Shown: in pieces, positions 35,234-43,091 of the stretch
Layout: the number at the start of each line of letters is the position of its first letter
Numbering within the stretch: position 1 is the first letter of the stretch
From: an uncultured Acetatifactor sp.
GTDB lineage: Bacteria; Bacillota; Clostridia; Lachnospirales; Lachnospiraceae
Direction of reading: 5' to 3'
Assembly (NCBI GenBank): GCA_910587555.1
Contig: CAJULV010000032.1
Location: 1-43,165 of the forward strand
DNA: 43,165 bases
The notes under the pieces: model-generated
Databases searched by the model: none
What the model was told of the DNA's origin: nothing
What the model saw: the letters and a program-made list of their open reading frames with translations, nothing else
Position numbers and translations under genes: made by a program

Positions 35234-35875
35234 TCAGCCTGCAAGCCTGCAGAACTCCACCGCCGCGTCCGCAGCGCTTGCCGCATCCGGCGTATACTTG
35301 TCTGCCCCGATCTTTCTGCAGAAGTCCTCTGTCACCGGCGCGCCCCCGATCATGATCTTCACCTTATCCCGAATCCCCTCCTGCTCCGCCAGCTTCACCA
35401 CCTCTTCCATTACGGGCATGGTTGTGGTCAGCAGGGCGGAACAGCAGATAATCCGGCAGTCCTGTTCCTTCGCCGTCTTCACATAAGTTTCGGGGGACAC
35501 ATCCGTTCCCAGGTCCACCACTTCCAGGCCCTTGCCCTCCATCATCATCTTCACCAGGTTCTTGCCGATGTCATGCAGGTCGCCCTTCACGGTACCGATG
35601 CACACCTTCCCCGCGGAATTGCCCTCCCCGTCCGAAAGCAGCGGTTTCAGCAGGGCGGCTCCCATGTTCATAGCCCTGGCCGCCACCAGGACCTCCGGCA
35701 CATACACCTGGTTGTTCTTAAACTTCTCCCCCACCACGTCCATGCCGGACATCAGTCCCTTCTGCAGAATCTCTCCCGCAGGAATCCCCTGCTCGATGGC
35801 CTGCCCTACCAGTTCCTTCACGATTTTCGCTTTTCCCTTTTGCAGATTTTCGGAAATCTCCGTCAAAATATCCAT
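35234..35875 (-). CDS. corrinoid protein (MtaC/MtbC-like, B12-binding)
   Basis: A 213-residue two-domain methyl carrier. The N-terminal helical cap (1-85) is of the B12-binding_2 type. The Rossmann-like domain carries DLHDIG (99-104), whose H101 coordinates cobalt from below. SALLTTT (146-152) and GGAP (177-180) complete the B12 site. It accepts a methyl group from a substrate-specific methyltransferase and passes it on. AGGAGG precedes the ATG at 35875. A 131-base gap separates it from the upstream UroD-like gene, with no clear promoter in it. Confidence 0.95.
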   Translation of the reverse strand: MDILTEISENLQKGKAKIVKELVGQAIEQGIPAGEILQKGLMSGMDVVGEKFKNNQVYVPEVLVAARAMNMGAALLKPLLSDGEGNSAGKVCIGTVKGDLHDIGKNLVKMMMEGKGLEVVDLGTDVSPETYVKTAKEQDCRIICCSALLTTTMPVMEEVVKLAEQEGIRDKVKIMIGGAPVTEDFCRKIGADKYTPDAASAADAAVEFCRLAG

Positions 35876-36006
35876 TTTTACCTCCTGATTATAATCGCTG
35901 CACCGCCGTTCCCAATAAGAAAGCACTTCGGCGCGCCTTTCACATTCTGCCCGGCAACACCGCCTGCCGCTTACCGCACAAACTGCCGGCCGCGGCAGCC
36001 GGAACA

Positions 36007-37002
36007 TCAGCCCTGTTTAAACCGTCCGAAATTTCGTTCATAATTATCGTAATTACCGTATTCCTTCCAGATATCCATCATCATCTCGTAGCGGGCCAGC
36101 GGAAGCCCTGTGTAAGCACAGTTGGATGTGGAAAATATGTATCCCCTGCCCGCCGCCATTCCTTCCCGCAGGGAACGGAATACATCCTGCCTGCACTCCT
36201 CGTCCGTTCCGGTCTGCAGCAGTCCGCAGTTCACATTTCCCACCAGCGCAATCTCATTCCCGATGAGCCTGCGCACCTCCGGAATAGACACGCCGCCCTG
36301 GGGATCCAGGGAATGGATGGCATCCGGGCAGCAGCCCGCTATCTGTCTGACAATGGGCATAATGTTTCCGTCGGTATGCTTGATGGTGTAATAGCCCATT
36401 TTACGATACTCTGCAATGGTTTCCCGCAGATAGGGCACAATAAATTCCTCAAAAGCCTCCGGACTGAAAAACGGGTTCACATTAAAGCAGTAATCCGAAC
36501 ACAGAGTGAAGCCGTCCAGCAAATGCCCCGCTTCGTCCAGCTTCCGTGCAAATTCCAGCGCCTCCTCCACCCTGCGGGCAGACTCCTGGTTGAGAACCTC
36601 CGGCTCCTCGTACATACGCATGGAAAAATCCATCATCCCTTCCCCGTCCGGAATGGACCAGGTAGGATCGCCGTGGGCCATAATATAGTACTCGTCTCCG
36701 CTCTTTTCCCGGATCCGCTCCAACAGCCACCGGGTATTCTCCAATCCGCCCGGATTTGGATGGATAAAAATCGCGCTGTGCCCGTACGTCCTGGCCGTAT
36801 CCACATAAAGCTGTGCCATTTCATCCATATGAAGACGTTTTTCCGACATTGACATCTGGTTCCACTGGCTGTAGTAACGATGGGAGGGATGCACCTTCCC
36901 GAACTTCTCCATAGTCAGGAAAAACACCAGCTCAAAGGTAGGAACCTGGCCTCCCGTCGGCTCGCATTTTAATGTTTTGATAAATCTCTCACGATTTGTC
37001 AT
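36007..37002 (-). CDS. UroD-superfamily protein (putative corrinoid methyltransferase)
   Basis: A 331-residue protein with the UroD-like barrel. At the metal site it has H209-T-D211 (KHTDGN) in place of MtaA HxC, and C305 in STSNCAYTG, so the ligand set would be His/Asp/Cys. HemE signatures are absent. As first gene behind the operon promoter and next to the corrinoid gene, it is a good candidate for the methyltransferase that takes the methyl group from the substrate. The ATG at 37002 is the beginning of homology; the upstream frame is leader. Confidence 0.82.
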   Translation of the reverse strand: MTNRERFIKTLKCEPTGGQVPTFELVFFLTMEKFGKVHPSHRYYSQWNQMSMSEKRLHMDEMAQLYVDTARTYGHSAIFIHPNPGGLENTRWLLERIREKSGDEYYIMAHGDPTWSIPDGEGMMDFSMRMYEEPEVLNQESARRVEEALEFARKLDEAGHLLDGFTLCSDYCFNVNPFFSPEAFEEFIVPYLRETIAEYRKMGYYTIKHTDGNIMPIVRQIAGCCPDAIHSLDPQGGVSIPEVRRLIGNEIALVGNVNCGLLQTGTDEECRQDVFRSLREGMAAGRGYIFSTSNCAYTGLPLARYEMMMDIWKEYGNYDNYERNFGRFKQG

Positions 37003-37082
37003 TTTCCAAAAGCCCCTTTCCCGGTTTCCGAAATCCCCGGAACACCGCCGATTTCCCACTTGCAGGCAGCTCGGGCAATTCC

Positions 37083-37176
37083 GCAGCCTGCCCCTCCGTC
37101 CGCCTGTGTCCGGTTCATTAAAACCACCCGTGCTGCTGCCTGCTATCCACTTCATCTGCCTGTGTTTGGCTCATTA
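37083..37176. repeat. imperfect direct repeat in the methyltransferase-operon leader
   Basis: Copies at 37083-37120 and 37135-37176 share GC-GCCTGC at one end and GCCTGTGT--GG-TCATTA at the other. The second copy ends within the -10 box of the operon promoter, so the first copy is its duplicate in the transcribed leader (about 165 bases). Confidence 0.6.
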
Positions 37177-37201
37177 TATCATTCGGGTTCTATTATGTAA
37201 A
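37173..37201 (-). promoter_or_regulatory. sigma-A promoter of the methyltransferase/GH38-like operon
   Basis: TTTACA (37201-37196), 17 bases and a perfect TATAAT (37178-37173) on the minus strand. It is back to back with the promoter of the 813-residue gene. Confidence 0.7.
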
Positions 37202-37270
37202 TATATATTCTGTATTTTTAAATATGTTTTTACAATTCAAAACGGAAATGGAATGTTCTCCCATAATGTA

Positions 37271-37299
37271 TTGACATCAAATACTTTTTATCGTATTGT
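37271..37299 (+). promoter_or_regulatory. sigma-A promoter of the 813-residue protein gene
   Basis: Perfect TTGACA (37271-37276), 17 bases and TATTGT (37294-37299), about 95 bases before the start codon. Confidence 0.6.
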
Positions 37300-37306
37300 A
37301 TATACA
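37297..37306. promoter_or_regulatory. candidate operator TGTATATACA
   Basis: A perfect 10-base palindrome overlapping the end of the -10 box and the expected transcription start of the plus-strand promoter. GntR-family regulators of the HutC type bind GT-N-AC palindromes of this look, and such a regulator is encoded at 39932-40651. The link is inference. Confidence 0.4.
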
Positions 37307-37392
37307 TATAACCGCGGTACTTTTGAACCAAAAAATCCGCAAAAATACAGACAATTTTATGGACAAATCCATGATAAACGAGGAGGTTTCCC

Positions 37393-39834
37393 ATGAAAAT
37401 TCCCTTCGGAAAAGCAGAACTCACCCTGTCAGAAAAAGGCCTTATCACGGATATCGCGTTTGACGACAAAACCGTCTTCCCTACAGGCAGGGCATCCTTC
37501 CTGGTCCGGGGCTTCATGCAGAACACGCCTGCGGACATTCTTCGGGTCAGCCTGGAGGGCCGCCGCCTGACCTGTTCTTTTGAGAATGTGCAGGACACGG
37601 TTTCCCTTTTGATCACCCCTAAAGAAGAGTATACCGTCTTTGAGGTGGAAAAATGTCCCTCCTGCTTTGACTTCCTAGCTTTCGGCCCCATAGCCACTAC
37701 CCTGGACGATGTGGTGGGTGATGTGGTCGGCGTGGTGCAGGGAGGCGACGCGGCAATCGGCATCCAGGCCCTCAATATAAAGACCATGTCCGGCTTTCCT
37801 TACGAACTGGCTTCCCACAGGCTTCATGCTTCCGGGGGTGCCACGTCCTCCATGACAGTGGGCAGCATCGATTACACCGCCGCTGCGGCATGTGCCACAT
37901 CCTTTGGGAGCATTTTGCAGCTTTACGGCGAAAACAGGGACAGGGAACGGGTTAAGACTGTGGAATATGCCGAAAACTGTATTCCCGCACCGCCCCTGGA
38001 AAACGGGGACGCCCACATCGAGGGCTGCCGTTTTGCCCTGTTTGCCTGTGACAGGGCGGAAGCCCTGAATACCATCGGCAGGCTGGAGGCAGCGGAAGGG
38101 CTTCCCCACCCCACCCTGGACGGCCAGTGGCTGAAAACGTCAAGAAAAGCCCGCTGTTCCTATCTCATCGGGGAATTTGGGACCGAAAACGTGGATAAAA
38201 TGCTTTCTTATGCCCAAATGGGCGGTTTTTCCTGCCTGTATCACCCGGAACCCTTTGAATCCTGGGGACATTTCATACTGCGGCGCGAACAATTTCCCCA
38301 GGGAGACGCTTCCCTGAAGGAATGCGTGGAGAAAGCCCGGGCACTTGGGATGCGGATGGGCCTCCATACCCTTTCCGCTTTTACCAGTACCCAGGACCCC
38401 TATGTGACGCCGGTACCCCACAAAGGCCTGAAGGCCATGCTGCCGGGCATCCTGGAAAGCCCGCTGGGCCAATCGCAGACAGAACTTACCGTCCGCGCCC
38501 TCGGCGGCGTTCACCTCGGCTCCACCCTGTCCTGTATCCGGATAGAGGATGAGCTGATCCAATACGCCGATTACGAAATCTCCCCCCAGGATGCCGCGCT
38601 GGCGGAAGCCTGCGGCAAAGAGGAGTCCGGAGATACTGCGCCCCTGCCCGGCACCGGGGATACCGTCTCCCCCGATGCCTGTGCCGCAACCCGCACCGTG
38701 GTGCTGAAGGGCTGTACCAGGGGCGCTTTCGGCACCGTCGCCTCCCCCCACCCGGCAGGCAGCCCGGTGCAGAAACTGATTGACTATCCCTACCGCACCC
38801 TGTTTCCCGATATCCGGCTGCAGGATCAGTTTTCCGACAGGCTTGCGGACCTGTTCGTCCAAACAGGCGTCAGCCAGATTTCCTTCGACGGGCTTGAGGG
38901 CTGTGAATGGACCGGCGAAGGAGAATATGCGGTAAACCGTTTCTGCATGAGATGGTATCGCCAGCTGGACCACCTTGTGCTGAACGACGCTTCCAGGCTG
39001 CACCATTTCCTGTGGCACATGAACACCCGGATGAACTGGGGCGAACCCTGGGGAGAAGAGATGCGCACCGGACAGGTGGAAGGCCGTATCCGAAACCAGG
39101 AATTTTTCCGCAAAAACCTCTTCCCCGCAATGCTTGGATGGTTCCTGGTCCGTAAGGCCAACCGGAAGTTCGAAGCCAGCACCCTGGAGGATATGGAGTG
39201 GGCGCTGTCCGAAGCTGCCGGATTCGACGCGGGATTTTCCCTGTCCGCCGGCTGTGACACCCTGGACAGCCTGGGCAATGCCGCCGAGATACTGGAAGCC
39301 ATTCGAAACTGGGAGCTGCTGCGATTTGAAAACCGTTTCAGCGATGCGCTGAAAGAACTGCTGAAAAAACCCGAAACGGAATGGCATCTGGAAAAGGAAG
39401 GCGAACACCTCTTCCGCCTCTACCCCATAGCCATCACCAAACCGCTTGTCTGCGATTTACTGGAAATGCAGCCGGGACAGCCGGGCGGCTCGGACTGGAC
39501 GCTTCGGAACCCTATGGAAAAACAAAATTTTGCCTTCCGTATGAAAGTGAACGGATACGGATATATTCAAGATCCCAGATTCTACTGCAAATACGGCATG
39601 CTGCAGTTCCGGGCTGTCGTGAAGGGCGGGCAGTATCTGCTCTTTGACGGAAAGGAGGCTTATGTCACGGACCGGAATTACAACCGGCTGGCACAGGTAG
39701 ATTACAGCGGAAGCTGCCAGATTGACCAGGGCGACACGCAGCTGAGCTTCGGATGTTCCTTCGGCGGCGATGAAGGGCCGGAAGTACAGGTGCGGATCAT
39801 TACAAAAGCGAAGCCATACCTGATTCGCAGATAA
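37393..39834 (+). CDS. large uncharacterised protein, putative carbohydrate-active enzyme
   Basis: I do not recognise this 813-residue family. The N-terminal ~240 residues look like a beta-sandwich. A middle part (about 250-620) reads like a TIM barrel, with AQMGGFSCLYHPEPFESWG, ARALGMRMGLHTLS and QISFDGLEGCEW (about 495-506), an acidic cluster where a catalytic Asp or Glu could lie. A low-complexity insertion occurs near 405-435. The end is again all-beta. No signal peptide. AGGAGG precedes the ATG. It is divergent from the methyltransferase operon and convergent with the GntR gene, amid GH29, GH95, GH38-like and GH3 genes, so glycan cleavage is a fair guess. Confidence 0.85.
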   Translation: MKIPFGKAELTLSEKGLITDIAFDDKTVFPTGRASFLVRGFMQNTPADILRVSLEGRRLTCSFENVQDTVSLLITPKEEYTVFEVEKCPSCFDFLAFGPIATTLDDVVGDVVGVVQGGDAAIGIQALNIKTMSGFPYELASHRLHASGGATSSMTVGSIDYTAAAACATSFGSILQLYGENRDRERVKTVEYAENCIPAPPLENGDAHIEGCRFALFACDRAEALNTIGRLEAAEGLPHPTLDGQWLKTSRKARCSYLIGEFGTENVDKMLSYAQMGGFSCLYHPEPFESWGHFILRREQFPQGDASLKECVEKARALGMRMGLHTLSAFTSTQDPYVTPVPHKGLKAMLPGILESPLGQSQTELTVRALGGVHLGSTLSCIRIEDELIQYADYEISPQDAALAEACGKEESGDTAPLPGTGDTVSPDACAATRTVVLKGCTRGAFGTVASPHPAGSPVQKLIDYPYRTLFPDIRLQDQFSDRLADLFVQTGVSQISFDGLEGCEWTGEGEYAVNRFCMRWYRQLDHLVLNDASRLHHFLWHMNTRMNWGEPWGEEMRTGQVEGRIRNQEFFRKNLFPAMLGWFLVRKANRKFEASTLEDMEWALSEAAGFDAGFSLSAGCDTLDSLGNAAEILEAIRNWELLRFENRFSDALKELLKKPETEWHLEKEGEHLFRLYPIAITKPLVCDLLEMQPGQPGGSDWTLRNPMEKQNFAFRMKVNGYGYIQDPRFYCKYGMLQFRAVVKGGQYLLFDGKEAYVTDRNYNRLAQVDYSGSCQIDQGDTQLSFGCSFGGDEGPEVQVRIITKAKPYLIRR

Positions 39835-39858
39835 TATATGCCTTCGTATATATAAACT

Positions 39859-39910
39859 TTCGTCCGCACGCATGCACTGCCTTCACCGGTCCCTGCTGCG
39901 TGCGGACGAA
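39859..39910. repeat. 14-bp perfect inverted repeat between convergent genes
   Basis: TTCGTCCGCACGCA (39859-39872) and TGCGTGCGGACGAA (39897-39910) with a 24-base loop, between the ends of the 813-residue gene and the GntR gene. It may stop transcription from both sides, but no T run follows on either strand. Confidence 0.75.
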
Positions 39911-39931
39911 CATGTCCTCCCTCTCCGGTAT

Positions 39932-40651
39932 TTACCGGTTAATTTCAATCCGGAAGCTGCTCCTGCTGGCCGGATAATAGCTTTCCGTATACTCAATCAC
40001 CTGTCCCCCCTGGGTATATCCCCGGGAACTGATGAATGCCGCCGGTTCAAAAGGCGTTATCCCAAGCCCTGCCGCCACCTCTGCCGGCGGTATAACCACT
40101 TCCAGCTTCCTGGATGCATGCACCACCGACAGTCCCCTCGTATCCAGGGCCTCGTAGAAGGATGCATCCGTAAAGTCAAGCTGCGGCATCTCCGGAAAAA
40201 GCTTCAGCGGGACATAGAGCGTGGTATACACCACCGGGGCATTGGAATACAGGTTCTCCAGGTTCCGTATCCGTACCAGGCGGGTAACCGTCTCCCCCGG
40301 GCTTATTTTCAGCGCATCCCCCACCCGTTCTCCGGCCTTCTCCGTCTGAAGGCACACCACCTTCGTCCGCAGGACACGGTTCTTCTTCCTGCTCTCCTCC
40401 CGATATCCCGTGACAAAGCTGGTGGATTCATGTACCAGCTTGGGCTGAGATACAAATGTGCCGCTGCCCTTCACCCGCACCAGCCTTCCCTCCCTGGCCA
40501 GCATGTCCAGCGCCTGCCTCACCGTGGGCCGGCTGACTCCCATGCCCTCCGCCAACTCATTCTCTGTGGGAATCCTGCCTCCCAGCGGATACCGTCCGTC
40601 GGCAATCCGCCCCCGAAGTTCCTCCGCTATCTGAACATAACGTGCCTGCAT
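39932..40651 (-). CDS. GntR family regulator, HutC/UTRA type
   Basis: A 239-residue transcription factor. The winged helix (about 1-70) has PTENELAEGMGVSRPTVRQALDML and VKGSGTFV, classic for GntR. The UTRA ligand domain (about 85-235) would sense a small sugar or sugar phosphate. ATG 40651 follows GGAGG at six bases; the frame upstream is leader. Its place at the end of the locus makes it the likely local repressor of the hydrolase and methyltransferase genes. Confidence 0.95.
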   Translation of the reverse strand: MQARYVQIAEELRGRIADGRYPLGGRIPTENELAEGMGVSRPTVRQALDMLAREGRLVRVKGSGTFVSQPKLVHESTSFVTGYREESRKKNRVLRTKVVCLQTEKAGERVGDALKISPGETVTRLVRIRNLENLYSNAPVVYTTLYVPLKLFPEMPQLDFTDASFYEALDTRGLSVVHASRKLEVVIPPAEVAAGLGITPFEPAAFISSRGYTQGGQVIEYTESYYPASRSSFRIEINR

Positions 40652-40786
40652 TGCGCTCCTCCCTTCCCAATCCGGATCAACCGTCCCCCTGCCCTGCCCG
40701 CCTCCACGGCAAAGCAGGCCCCCTGTCCCGGAAAATCGGGCGGAGGGTACACCTGCGCAGCACAACGGGTCTGCCTTTTATGTACG

Positions 40787-40816
40787 AATAAAGCATTTCG
40801 TTCGCTTCCGTGACAA
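40787..40816 (-). promoter_or_regulatory. weak candidate promoter of the GntR gene
   Basis: TTGTCA, 18 bases and TTTATT on the minus strand, about 135 bases upstream of the start. Low certainty. Confidence 0.3.
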
Positions 40817-40875
40817 ACGGGGGACGCCGCACTTGCCGGACAGACGGCGGCCATTGCAGAAAAACATGAAATTAC

Positions 40876-40904
40876 GGTTCGGCCCTGGGCAGCAGCGCCG
40901 AACC
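40876..40904 (-). terminator. probable terminator after the Gfo/Idh gene
   Basis: Perfect arms GGTTCGGC and GCCGAACC, then a T-rich stretch (GTAATTTCATGTTTTT) a few bases further on the minus strand. Confidence 0.5.
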
Positions 40905-40906
40905 TG

Positions 40907-41851
40907 TTACAGACTGTTTAAAATCTGAATCACCTGATACAATTCCTCCGGCTTTACCCGCTCCGGAATGCGGTCTTCCAGGACACAGTCGGTAAAGTAA
41001 CGAATTTCTTCGGCGTAAGCATCGCTCTTGGGAAGGTTGATATCACCCGTATCCCCTTCCGCCTCCTTCGTGAGATTCGTAACCTCGCCGTCTTCCTCAT
41101 ACAGGGTACACTGGCCGTTTTCATATGCCAGGATGGCTTTTTCAAACTGAAAGCGGAAACCCGCCCTAAACGGATATGACGCCGCATACCAGGATGCCTC
41201 CGTTGTAATAAAGAAATCCGGGTACTCATATACTACATTCAGGTAGTCCTGCTCAGGCCGCCTGGAGCGATGCAGCTGCGTGCCTGCCGGGTTTCCGAAT
41301 GCATATACCATGAAATCCAGGTCATGTATGTGCAGGTCGTAGGGAACCAGGCCGCTTCGCTTTTCGTCCCGCATCCAGCCGTCCCAGCTCCACTTGGGGA
41401 TGCTGCCCAGGCGGCTCATGGAACCGGCCAGCAGCCTTCCATACTTTCCGCTGTCAAAGATTTCCTTCAGCAGCATGTACTCGGGCCAGAAGCGCAGCAC
41501 CTGCGCAACCATGAATTTGACATTGTTCCTGCGGGCAGTCCCGTAAAGCCTCTCCACATCCTCCGCATTCAGAGAAACGGGCTTTTCACAGATCACATGA
41601 ATTCCCCGCTCCATGGCGCGGACGGCAAAGTCCGCATGGAGATAGGTTGGCAGGCAGATATCCAGGATATCCAGCTGTTCCGCATCCAGCATCTCCTCAA
41701 AATCCGTATATAAGTGTTTGTCCGGATACTTTTCCAGACATTCCGGGCGGATGTCGCACAGCGCGATAAGCTCCGTATCCGCCATGGACTCCCATGCAGG
41801 AATATGTGCGCCGCTGATTCCGCCGATTCCTGCCATGCCTACTTTCAACAT
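40907..41851 (-). CDS. Gfo/Idh/MocA family oxidoreductase
   Basis: A 314-residue NAD(P)-dependent sugar or cyclitol dehydrogenase. The Rossmann motif GIGGISGAH is near the start, CEKP holds the active-site Lys (about residue 94), and DLHIHDLDF gives the catalytic DxxxH pattern. Members often oxidise or epimerise sugars released by nearby hydrolases; the substrate here is unknown. AGGAGG precedes the ATG. It is upstream of the GntR gene on the same strand but separated by a probable terminator. Confidence 0.94.
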   Translation of the reverse strand: MLKVGMAGIGGISGAHIPAWESMADTELIALCDIRPECLEKYPDKHLYTDFEEMLDAEQLDILDICLPTYLHADFAVRAMERGIHVICEKPVSLNAEDVERLYGTARRNNVKFMVAQVLRFWPEYMLLKEIFDSGKYGRLLAGSMSRLGSIPKWSWDGWMRDEKRSGLVPYDLHIHDLDFMVYAFGNPAGTQLHRSRRPEQDYLNVVYEYPDFFITTEASWYAASYPFRAGFRFQFEKAILAYENGQCTLYEEDGEVTNLTKEAEGDTGDINLPKSDAYAEEIRYFTDCVLEDRIPERVKPEELYQVIQILNSL

Positions 41852-41907
41852 AATATATGCCTCCTTCTCCTTAATCCGTGAGCAATACGCTGTCCCTGCG
41901 CTTTACA

Positions 41908-41967
41908 GTGTGAGACCTGGAATTTCCCGAGCCACGCTTTCCAATGTCCCGGAAATCCTTCTCACAC
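41908..41967. repeat. long interrupted hairpin upstream of the Gfo/Idh gene
   Basis: Outer arms GTGTGAGA (41908-41915) and TCTCACAC (41960-41967) are perfect. Inner GGAATTTCC and GGAAATCC extend the pairing. The right arm overlaps the stop codon of the 112-residue gene. No T run follows, so it may be an operator or leader structure. Confidence 0.6.
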
Positions 41968-42300
41968 TTCAAGCTCCTGCTGGACATAGATCTGCTCCTC
42001 TATAAGGCCGATTCCCACAAATACTGCCCACACATAGGGCGCGCCGTAGACGTTCAAAGTTTTGGGACCCACGATTTTCATAGGAGCGCGCTCCCCTGTC
42101 CGGTCCTGAATCAGTTTCTCGTAAGCCTTCTCAAAGGTACTTCTGGTGATGGAACGCTCCCGCCTGTCGGTGAACAGCTCTCCGCCCTTGATGGTATAAG
42201 TGAAGGGCAGCCCCTTCTTGGTCAGAAATTGTTTGCCCTCGTGTGCCCGTATCTCATCCCACAGGCCGGGGGCGGTTATCTTTGCCGTATTGAGTTTCAT
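41962..42300 (-). CDS. uncharacterised 112-residue protein
   Basis: I do not recognise this protein. It has no membrane segment. The sequence is basic in the middle (ITRSTFEKAYEKL) and ends in a hydrophobic, aromatic stretch (GAPYVWAVFVGIGLIEEQ), suggesting a small folded, possibly DNA-binding-like domain. The ATG at 42300 follows AAGGAG; the open frame beyond is not used. It has its own promoter and a leader of about 100 bases. Confidence 0.72.
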   Translation of the reverse strand: MKLNTAKITAPGLWDEIRAHEGKQFLTKKGLPFTYTIKGGELFTDRRERSITRSTFEKAYEKLIQDRTGERAPMKIVGPKTLNVYGAPYVWAVFVGIGLIEEQIYVQQELEV

Positions 42301-42407
42301 ATGTCTCCTTGTATGAACCGGACCGCCAATTCCGCCTTCCTGAACGATAGCACAATCAGCATGCATGACGCTCCGGCAGCAACTATGATCCGTGTACCGT
42401 TATTCAA

Positions 42408-42436
42408 ATGGTAACTGATACCGGAGACATTGTCAA
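42408..42436 (-). promoter_or_regulatory. sigma-A promoter of the 112-residue protein gene
   Basis: Perfect TTGACA (42436-42431), 17 bases and TACCAT on the minus strand. Confidence 0.58.
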
Positions 42437-42485
42437 TGTATTTATTCCATAATTACACAAACCGTTCCCGAAAACCACATGCAGT

Positions 42486-43091
42486 TTAACTTTCATCGCT
42501 TCCCTGGCTTTCGTTTTCCTCCCCGGACTCCGACTGGCCCTCATCAGCCTCCTCAGTCTCCGCCACATCCTCCAATGTCTGGTTAAACCGTGTCACCACG
42601 GTCTGCTCCACCACATATACCCGGTTCTCAGAAGGCATACTCACATAATAAGTCCCTGTGAGGGCATTATGATCCCCCACATACAGAATATAACTGGCCG
42701 ATGCCGTTTCAAAGGAAATCGTCCGCTCCGGGTCGTCCAGGCCATACTGGCTTAAGTCCGTCACATCCTCGATGACCTGCAGGGCCGTCAGGGGCGCCAC
42801 CCCTGAAAGCATACTTTTAATCGAATACTCCTTAATATTCCGTGAATCCTCTTCCACCGAATGCCAGACATCTTCGGATTTCTCAAAGGAATAGTTTACG
42901 CCTTCATAATCATAGGAAAGCTTCACCACATCCTCATATGCCGCGTCAATGATAACGCTGCCCTCCTGTTCCGCCTCTGCCGTTTCCGCCGCCTCCCGCC
43001 TCTCATTGAGATAGCGCACACCGGGAATGGCGGCTGCCAGCAATACCAGCACTGCCAACAGGATAATCAACTGCTTTTTTTGCTTTTTCAT
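42486..43091 (-). CDS. DUF4340 domain-containing membrane-anchored protein
   Basis: A 201-residue protein with one N-terminal helix (about 8-26), a short Glu/Ala-rich linker and a DUF4340 domain. The domain has VVKLSYDYEGVNYSF, a Trp (VWHSV), the YGLDDPERTISF motif and YVGDHNALTGTYYVS. The acidic Glu/Ser tail is disordered. DUF4340 genes usually follow GldG-type ABC transporter genes; these would lie beyond the right edge. ATG 43091 is preferred, with AGGAGG eleven bases before it; a GTG at 43100 is too close to that site. Confidence 0.88.
   Translation of the reverse strand: MKKQKKQLIILLAVLVLLAAAIPGVRYLNERREAAETAEAEQEGSVIIDAAYEDVVKLSYDYEGVNYSFEKSEDVWHSVEEDSRNIKEYSIKSMLSGVAPLTALQVIEDVTDLSQYGLDDPERTISFETASASYILYVGDHNALTGTYYVSMPSENRVYVVEQTVVTRFNQTLEDVAETEEADEGQSESGEENESQGSDES

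Noticed and set aside
37003..37170. Possible cobalamin riboswitch in the leader of the corrinoid methyltransferase operon
   Set aside because: The leader has GC-rich hairpins, but I could not find the conserved B12-box or the GCCACTG core in order.
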